From contig UQSB01000016.1 of the NCBI GenBank assembly GCA_900543505.1, forward strand, positions 1 through 40,152: 40,152 nt of DNA, in the 5' to 3' direction. The position numbers and the translations under genes were made by a program. The DNA is from an uncultured Collinsella sp. (lineage in GTDB: Bacteria; Actinomycetota; Coriobacteriia; Coriobacteriales; Coriobacteriaceae). The notes below the pieces were generated by a model, which saw only the letters and a list, made by a program, of their open reading frames with translations, had not been told where the DNA came from and did not search any database. Of the stretch, positions 35,268 through 40,152 are shown one piece after another; within the stretch, counting starts at the first letter, position 1, and the number at the start of each line of letters is the position of its first letter.

Positions 35268-36206
35268 ATGAGCAATGTTTACACGTCCATCGATCAGCTT
35301 ATCGGCCACACCCCGCTTCTGGAGCTCACCCACTTCGAGGCCGACGAGGACCTCAAGGCCCGTGTGCTCGTCAAATTGGAATACTTCAACCCCGCCGGGT
35401 CCGTCAAAGACCGCGTCGCCAAGAACATGATTGACGAGGCCGAGAAGGCCGGCAAGCTCGTGCGCGGTGGCGACTACACCATCATCGAGCCCACGAGCGG
35501 CAACACCGGCGTCGGCATCGCCTCGGTGGCGGCGGCCCGCGGCTACAAGGTGATCATCACTATGCCCGAGACCATGTCCGTCGAGCGCCGCAAGCTCATG
35601 CAGGCATACGGCGCACAGCTCGTGCTCACCGACGGCTCCAAAGGCATGAAGGGCGCCATCGTCAAGGCGGAGGAGCTGCAGAAGGAAACTCCCAACAGCA
35701 TCATCGCCGGCCAGTTTGTGAACCCCGCCAACCCCGCCATCCACAAGGCCACGACCGGCCCCGAGATCTGGGACGACACCGACGGCAAGGTCGACATCTT
35801 CGTCGCCGGCGTCGGCACCGGCGGCACCGTGACCGGCGTGGGCGAGTTCCTCAAGGAGCAAAACCCCGAGATTCAGGTCGTCGCCGTCGAGCCCGCCACC
35901 TCCCCGGTGCTCTCTAAGGGCCAGGCCGGCCCGCACAAGATCCAGGGTATCGGTGCCGGCTTTGTGCCCGACGTCCTCGACACCCAGGTCTATGACGAGA
36001 TCATCCCCGTCGAGAACGACGATGCCTTTGCCACCGGCCGCGCCGTGGGCCACAAGGAAGGCGTGCTCGTGGGCATTTCGTCCGGCGCCGCCGTCTGGGC
36101 CGCTCTGCAGCTGGCCAAGCGCCCCGAGAACGAAGGCAAGACCATCGTGGCGCTGCTCGCCGACACCGGCGAGCGCTACCTGTCCACGGCGCTCTTCCAG
36201 GACTAG
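35268..36206 (+). CDS. cysK: Cysteine synthase (O-acetylserine sulfhydrylase)
   Basis: PLP enzyme that makes cysteine from O-acetylserine and sulfide. The 312-aa length is typical. Lys47 in NPAGSVKDRV is the PLP Schiff base; TSGNTGVGIA binds the substrate; GVGTGGTVTG binds the cofactor phosphate; SSGAA follows near the C-terminus. GGAGG 6 nt before ATG. It is divergent from an Rrf2 regulator, with a promoter and palindrome between them, and followed by mnmA, which needs cysteine-derived sulfur. Confidence 0.97.
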   Translation: MSNVYTSIDQLIGHTPLLELTHFEADEDLKARVLVKLEYFNPAGSVKDRVAKNMIDEAEKAGKLVRGGDYTIIEPTSGNTGVGIASVAAARGYKVIITMPETMSVERRKLMQAYGAQLVLTDGSKGMKGAIVKAEELQKETPNSIIAGQFVNPANPAIHKATTGPEIWDDTDGKVDIFVAGVGTGGTVTGVGEFLKEQNPEIQVVAVEPATSPVLSKGQAGPHKIQGIGAGFVPDVLDTQVYDEIIPVENDDAFATGRAVGHKEGVLVGISSGAAVWAALQLAKRPENEGKTIVALLADTGERYLSTALFQD

Positions 36207-36309
36207 AGCTTCTCGTTCTTAGAACGAGTCCAAGGCACGCCGGTCTCCCCTCTCTTCTGGCAGCCTGAGCTCATCCCAACAGGATGCCCCACGAGACGTC
36301 CGAACTTGC

Positions 36310-36315
36310 TACAAT
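36310..36315 (+). promoter_or_regulatory. Possible -10 box before mnmA leader hairpin
   Basis: TACAAT, consensus-like, but without a -35 at the usual distance. Initiation here would place the terminator hairpin (36320-36358) at the very start of the transcript. Confidence 0.25.
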
Positions 36316-36319
36316 GTCT

Positions 36320-36358
36320 GCGGCGCGGAACCAGCCTCCCGCGCCGCTTTTCTTTTTT
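36320..36358 (+). terminator. Terminator or attenuator between cysK and mnmA
   Basis: Perfect 9-bp stem GCGGCGCGG / CCGCGCCGC with a 10-nt loop, followed by TTTTCTTTTTT. It lies 113 nt after cysK and only 29 nt before mnmA, leaving no room for a promoter after it. Either mnmA depends on read-through or its expression is attenuated here. Confidence 0.85.
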
Positions 36359-36373
36359 GGCCACATGCCACCA

Positions 36374-36386
36374 AGGAGAACCTCCT
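36374..36386 (+). promoter_or_regulatory. mnmA ribosome-binding site inside a small hairpin
   Basis: AGGAG-AAC-CTCCT, a perfect 5-bp inverted repeat that pairs the Shine-Dalgarno sequence with the bases just before ATG 36388. It could lower mnmA translation. Confidence 0.45.
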
Positions 36387-36387
36387 C

Positions 36388-37488
36388 ATGCACAACAAGC
36401 GCGTGCTCGTCGCCATGAGCGGCGGCGTCGATTCCAGCGTGACCGCGTATCTGCTCAAAAGCCAGGGCTACGAATGTGTCGGCGCCACCATGCGCCTCAC
36501 CTGCCCCGCACCCGACCCCGCCACGGGCATGAGTAAGGTCGACCGCGACATCGCCGACGCAGAGGCCGTCGCCGAGCGCATAGGCATTCCCCACCATGTG
36601 CTCGACTTGCAGCAAACCTTCGACCGTAACGTAATCGAGCGCTTTGTGAACGCCTACCAGGAGGGGCTGACGCCCAATCCGTGCATTATCTGCAACCGCC
36701 ACATTAAGTTTGGCGCGCTGCTCGATGCAGCGCTGGACATGGGCTGCGACTACATCGCCACGGGCCATTACGCCAAAACAAGCCAGGCGGCAGACGGCAC
36801 CTGGCAGCTGCATCGCGGCGAGGACCCCAAAAAGGACCAGAGTTACTTTTTGTATTCGCTTACGCAGGAGCGTCTGACGCGCACGATTTTTCCGCTGGCG
36901 GGTCTGGACAAGGAGCGCGACGTGCGCCGGATTGCCGCCGAGCAGGGCTTCATCAACGCCAAGAAGGCCGAAAGCGAGGATATCTGCTTTATTCCAGACG
37001 GTAACTACGCGGGCTATATCGAGCGCCGCTGCGGACATCCCGCTGCACCGGGCGACATCGTATGGCGCGACGGCAGCGTGGTCGGACGCCATAACGGCGC
37101 GCTGCGCTACACCATCGGTCAGCGCAAGGGTCTGGGCGTCGCGATGGCGCATCCCGTGTACGTAACGGGTGTCGACGCCGTCAACAACACCGTGCATCTG
37201 GGCGAGGCCGAGGACCTGACGGCCACGGCGCTCACGGCCAACGACTGGATTTGGAGCGCCCCTGCCGACCACATGGAAGCCGAGCTGGATGCCGGCGGCA
37301 TCCGCGTGGGCGCCAAGTACCGCTACCGACAGAAAGACCAGGCAGCGATCCTTACGCGCGGCGAAGACGGACAAATGTTGCTGACCTTTGACGAGCCGCA
37401 GCGCGCCATCGCCCCCGGCCAGGCTGTCGTTATATACCGCGGCGACATCGTCCTGGGCGGCGGCACCGTGACCGGCGCACTTAAGTAG
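36388..37488 (+). CDS. mnmA: tRNA-specific 2-thiouridylase MnmA
   Basis: Thiolates U34 of tRNA(Lys, Glu, Gln). The 366-aa protein has the PP-loop SGGVDSS (11-17), catalytic Cys99 in NPCIICNRHIKFG and the second catalytic Cys200 in SEDICFIPDG, both present. GHYAK and KKDQSYFLY are further family marks. It lies downstream of cysK, with the terminator and Shine-Dalgarno hairpin between them. A cysteine desulfurase, the usual sulfur donor and common neighbour, is not in the window. It converges with the HipA-like gene with an 8-nt gap and no terminator between. Confidence 0.97.
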   Translation: MHNKRVLVAMSGGVDSSVTAYLLKSQGYECVGATMRLTCPAPDPATGMSKVDRDIADAEAVAERIGIPHHVLDLQQTFDRNVIERFVNAYQEGLTPNPCIICNRHIKFGALLDAALDMGCDYIATGHYAKTSQAADGTWQLHRGEDPKKDQSYFLYSLTQERLTRTIFPLAGLDKERDVRRIAAEQGFINAKKAESEDICFIPDGNYAGYIERRCGHPAAPGDIVWRDGSVVGRHNGALRYTIGQRKGLGVAMAHPVYVTGVDAVNNTVHLGEAEDLTATALTANDWIWSAPADHMEAELDAGGIRVGAKYRYRQKDQAAILTRGEDGQMLLTFDEPQRAIAPGQAVVIYRGDIVLGGGTVTGALK

Positions 37489-37496
37489 CCGCGGGT

Positions 37497-38870
37497 TTAT
37501 CGCTGCACGTGTCGAAGTACCTCAACAGCGGCACCAACCTCGATTATGCGACGCTCGAGGCCGCGGCGGATGGCCTCGAGTCGACCCTCCGCCGTGGCCC
37601 ATTCGCTCTGCGAAAGAATCTCGATCGCCTCATCAACAAATCCGTTGAGCCGCGATGAATCGAACCAATCGAGCGAATCCGCAAGCGCCAGCTGGACGGA
37701 AGGGTCGGGCCCAAACGGCTTAGCGGAAAACCCAAACTCCCCAGCTGCGAGCACGACAGTTGGCACGTTATACCACAGACAGTTGCCGCTATCGAACAGC
37801 GGTGCAGGCCTTATCTCCAGGGTATCGACATTGCGGATGGTACCGAAGTTTCGCCAATGGCGATCGCTGTTGGCCAAAAGGGCATCGCAAACGATCATCT
37901 GCGACATAGACCTTCTCACGACAGCCTCGTCTGCTCCATGCTTACCAAGAAAGCGGCAGTACCGGTCGCACGTCGAGCTTCCTCGCTGGCCGCCAAGGGC
38001 GTTCTTAACGTAAACAGCCGGAACATATTCCTCGCGGCCGTCAAGAAAATCCTCGCACAAGCACACAGGGCCATCGAACATGCGCTCAACCGTGTAAGGA
38101 ACAAACTCCCCCTTGGGAAGCAAGCGACGATGCAGAGCCGTTGCAACCGCCTCGTTAAAGGGACGCTGATCGTCCATCCCGCACCCTTTAGCCAAAACGC
38201 GAATGCCGTTTCGGATCATCCACGATTTAGGAAGCTCGCCCTCGGATGTGTTGTCGGGATTTTTAAGACCGATACCTTCCAGCCAACCCGAGCGCTCTTC
38301 GGGCGCCGATCGCTCAAAATCATTCTCGAAGTAATTGAGGTTTCGCCATTCGAGCCCGTCGCATTCTGCCGGCCGCAGCCAATAGCAATCCGAAAGCGAG
38401 AGACCCAGACACTGAACCGGCACCTCAACGCCGTTGACAATTCCCAGCTCGCGGTAGCGCGAGATAAGCCCAGGGCGAACATCGGGCACCGACCGATGCC
38501 CCCACCACGCGTTGAGCTCCCGCTTATTCACCGTTGGAGAAGAGCTCGAGCATGTGCCAAACGGCATTCGTTGCGCATCGAGGACCTCGGCGATTTCGAA
38601 GGGAAACTCGCGCGTCGGATCAAATGAGACATGAGCGACCTCATGGTCGGCCGACATCAGCGTAAACTTGCGCCCCACATCGACCGCAGGACGGCGTCCA
38701 CGTTTGCGGACCTTTTGATAAGCGAGCGCAGAATCATACTCAACCATCTTCCGTCCGCCCACAATATCGCACGCGAGCGTTCCCGATGCGGCAAGTTGAG
38801 ATATGCGGGCTTTCGTAACGCCCAACAGGCGGGCAGCATCACCCATAGACAAGTACTCAAACGTATCCAT
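37497..38870 (-). CDS. HipA-like kinase with N-terminal helix-turn-helix
   Basis: A 457-aa protein. Residues 1-60 form an excisionase/MerR-type DNA-binding domain (LSMGDAARLLGVTKARISQL, then a wing GGRKMVEYDSA), followed by a basic KVRKRGRRP linker. The C-terminal half carries HipA kinase motifs: a Gly-rich ATP loop with Lys (SEGELPKSWMIRNGIRVLAK), the catalytic ANSDRHWRNFG (Asp near 335) and the DFG-like PAPLFDSGN. The middle (70-200) resembles no domain I know. HipA toxins usually pair with a separate HipB repressor; none is adjacent, so antitoxin/repressor and kinase may be fused. ATG 38870 is favoured (GAGG 11 nt ahead); GTG 38882 or ATG 38879 are alternatives. Kinase substrate unknown. 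Confidence 0.8.
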   Translation of the reverse strand: MDTFEYLSMGDAARLLGVTKARISQLAASGTLACDIVGGRKMVEYDSALAYQKVRKRGRRPAVDVGRKFTLMSADHEVAHVSFDPTREFPFEIAEVLDAQRMPFGTCSSSSPTVNKRELNAWWGHRSVPDVRPGLISRYRELGIVNGVEVPVQCLGLSLSDCYWLRPAECDGLEWRNLNYFENDFERSAPEERSGWLEGIGLKNPDNTSEGELPKSWMIRNGIRVLAKGCGMDDQRPFNEAVATALHRRLLPKGEFVPYTVERMFDGPVCLCEDFLDGREEYVPAVYVKNALGGQRGSSTCDRYCRFLGKHGADEAVVRRSMSQMIVCDALLANSDRHWRNFGTIRNVDTLEIRPAPLFDSGNCLWYNVPTVVLAAGEFGFSAKPFGPDPSVQLALADSLDWFDSSRLNGFVDEAIEILSQSEWATAEGRLEAIRRGLERRIIEVGAAVEVLRHVQR

Positions 38871-38890
38871 ACACCGCATCACCTCGTTAA

Positions 38891-38939
38891 GTAATTTACA
38901 CGTTTAGTTAATAGATTACAGACATCATAATGCTAAACG
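38891..38939 (-). promoter_or_regulatory. AT-rich promoter region with palindromes before the HTH-HipA gene
   Basis: A GTAA-T-TTAC palindrome (38891-38899) and inverted arms CGTTTAG / CTAAACG (38901-38907, 38933-38939) lie in an unusually AT-rich stretch, 20-70 nt before the gene. They are candidate autoregulatory operators for its N-terminal DNA-binding domain. Confidence 0.4.
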
Positions 38940-38949
38940 ACCCAAAGCG

Positions 38950-38975
38950 AAAAAAGGCCCGAGAAATCGGGCCTT
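38950..38975 (-). terminator. Rho-independent terminator after M42 peptidase gene
   Basis: Perfect 9-bp stem AAGGCCCGA / TCGGGCCTT with a 4-nt loop. On the minus strand TTTTTT follows (38955-38950). It lies 34 nt past the peptidase stop. Confidence 0.93.
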
Positions 38976-39008
38976 AGCGATTGGTCAGCCGAGTCGCAAG
39001 CTGCTCCC

Positions 39009-40040
39009 CTAGCGCTGAACGTAGGCGCGGACCAGCTCGTAGGTGTTACGCACGCCGTCGATGTGGCTGCGCTCATAGTTGTGGCTCGCATACACGCCGG
39101 GGCCGATCAGGCCGTGGCGAATGTCATAGCCGGCCGAGAGCGTGGCCTCGACGTCCGAACCGTAATGCGGATACACGTCGATGGCATAGTCGAGCTCAAG
39201 CTCGCGCGCGATGTTGGACAGTGCACTCACCAGGTCGTAGTTGTACGGACCGCCCGAATCCTTGGCGCAAATCGACACCATGCGCTCGGTGCAACCCAGA
39301 TCGTCGCCCACGCAGCCCATGTCAACGCTGATCATCTCGCGCGTGTCGGCCGGCACGAAAGCGCCGCCGTGGCCGACCTCCTCGTACACGGTAAAGAGCA
39401 GGGACACCTTGCGCGAAAGCGACACCTCGCCGTCAGCAACGGCGCGGGCCAGACCCAGCAGAATCGCCGCCGACAGCTTGTCATCCAGAAAGCGGCTCTT
39501 AATGTAGCCGCTCTCCGTCACCGTGGTGCGCGGATCCATGGCGATGATATCGCCCGTCTGAATACCCAGCTCGAGGACATCATCCTTGCTATCGACGTTC
39601 TCGTCGAGCAGGATTTCCATGTTCTTCTCGATGGCCTTGACCGGCTCATCGGCCACATGCGCCGAAGGCTCGGTATTGAGGACCACGCCTGTGTAGACCT
39701 TGCCGCCACGCGTGTAGACGGTGCAGTTCTCGCCATCGGCCGTGGACCACTGGTGCCCACCGAGCGTCGTCGGACGCAGGCGGCCATTGTCCTTAATGGA
39801 TCGCACCATGGCGCCAAGCGTGTCGACATGGCTCGCCAACACGAGCGGCTCACCCTCGCCGCCGAGCTCAACCAGCACATTGCCCTTATTGGAGCGCTCG
39901 GGCTCAAAGCCCATATCGCGCAGGGTTTCCATCAGATAATCAGTCGCCGCACGAGTAAAGCCCGTAGGCGAGGCAATAGAAGTCAGCGCCTTAAGCTGGT
40001 CAGTAATAAAACCAAGCGTAGAATCCATTTGGGACACCAT
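39009..40040 (-). CDS. M42 family metallo-aminopeptidase
   Basis: A 343-aa cytoplasmic peptidase of the glutamyl aminopeptidase/tetrahedral aminopeptidase group (M42). Metal and catalytic positions are visible: His71 and Asp73 (ASHVDTLGAMV), Asp in FLDDKLSAA, the Glu pair in YEEVGHGGA, Asp in ISVDMGC, and the final His in YASHNYERSH. GGAG 6 nt before ATG 40040 decides the start; a longer frame to 40103 lacks support. It is monocistronic with a terminator. Some relatives act as deblocking peptidases or endoglucanase-like misannotations; the exact substrate is unknown. The remaining 112 nt to the window edge show no gene. Confidence 0.93.
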   Translation of the reverse strand: MVSQMDSTLGFITDQLKALTSIASPTGFTRAATDYLMETLRDMGFEPERSNKGNVLVELGGEGEPLVLASHVDTLGAMVRSIKDNGRLRPTTLGGHQWSTADGENCTVYTRGGKVYTGVVLNTEPSAHVADEPVKAIEKNMEILLDENVDSKDDVLELGIQTGDIIAMDPRTTVTESGYIKSRFLDDKLSAAILLGLARAVADGEVSLSRKVSLLFTVYEEVGHGGAFVPADTREMISVDMGCVGDDLGCTERMVSICAKDSGGPYNYDLVSALSNIARELELDYAIDVYPHYGSDVEATLSAGYDIRHGLIGPGVYASHNYERSHIDGVRNTYELVRAYVQR

Positions 40041-40152
40041 CCACAACTCCAAAGCCAACATCCCGTAATCAGTAAAAGCCCCAACAACGATACCATCACG
40101 CACAAATATTTACCCAGCGAGATGACCCATCGAGCTCTTCCGAACAGCGCCC

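Noticed and set aside
36212..36228. CTCGTTCT/AGAACGAG hairpin as cysK terminator
   Set aside because: Loop is too short and no T-tract follows; the hairpin at 36320-36358 is a far better candidate.
37857..38627. Open frame of 256 codons on the plus strand
   Set aside because: Antisense to the HTH-HipA gene, which carries the kinase motifs; no ribosome site.

Overview
The window looks like a chromosomal segment of a high-GC anaerobic actinobacterium of the Coriobacteriia, most like Collinsella. That assignment is an inference from gene content and base composition. The evidence includes a superoxide reductase instead of aerobic oxidative-stress genes, formate-tetrahydrofolate ligase with a separate methenyl-THF cyclohydrolase, AddAB rather than RecBCD, a Tat-exported surface phospholipase with an LADTG-type sorting motif, and a YerC-type TrpR relative. 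I saw no tRNA, rRNA, CRISPR array, insertion sequence or prophage.

Layout. 1-1533 (minus): a folD-like gene, open at the left edge, directly behind an fchA-type cyclohydrolase. 1910-6131 (plus): two paralogous lipoproteins, each followed by a strong terminator, then a secreted PI-PLC-like protein. 6226-8061 (minus): a small PH-like protein and a double zinc-ribbon protein. 8279-9460 (plus): a CDF cation exporter, convergent with a membrane protein carrying a PASTA-like domain and heptad repeats (9473-10462). 10639-12306 (minus): fhs. 12451-14659 (minus): ruvC-ruvA-ruvB with overlapping ends. 14797-17262 (minus): a degenerate NAD-synthase-like protein and a one-iron superoxide reductase. 17431-24727 (minus): dnaE followed by a SWIM/SNF2 helicase. 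24835-26412 (minus): an AT-richer island with an MFS transporter, a truncated DUF3284-like gene and a possible coding remnant. 26548-33297 (minus): addB-addA. 33454-35014: yerC, a small phage-holin-family membrane protein and an Rrf2 regulator. 35268-37488 (plus): cysK and mnmA. 37497-38870 (minus): a HipA-like kinase with an N-terminal helix-turn-helix. 39009-40040 (minus): an M42 aminopeptidase.

Functional themes. fhs, fchA and folD together cover formate to methylene-THF. The FolD here has lost the lysine needed for cyclohydrolase activity, which explains the adjacent fchA. Recombination and replication are well represented (ruvABC, addAB, dnaE, SNF2). The Rrf2 regulator, cysK and mnmA form a sulfur-related neighbourhood with a recognisable cysK promoter and an operator-like palindrome.

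The most unusual items are the NAD-synthase homologue that has lost catalytic residues in both domains, the HTH-HipA fusion, a pair of intergenic hairpins that share a loop but not a stem, and the truncated genes around the MFS transporter.
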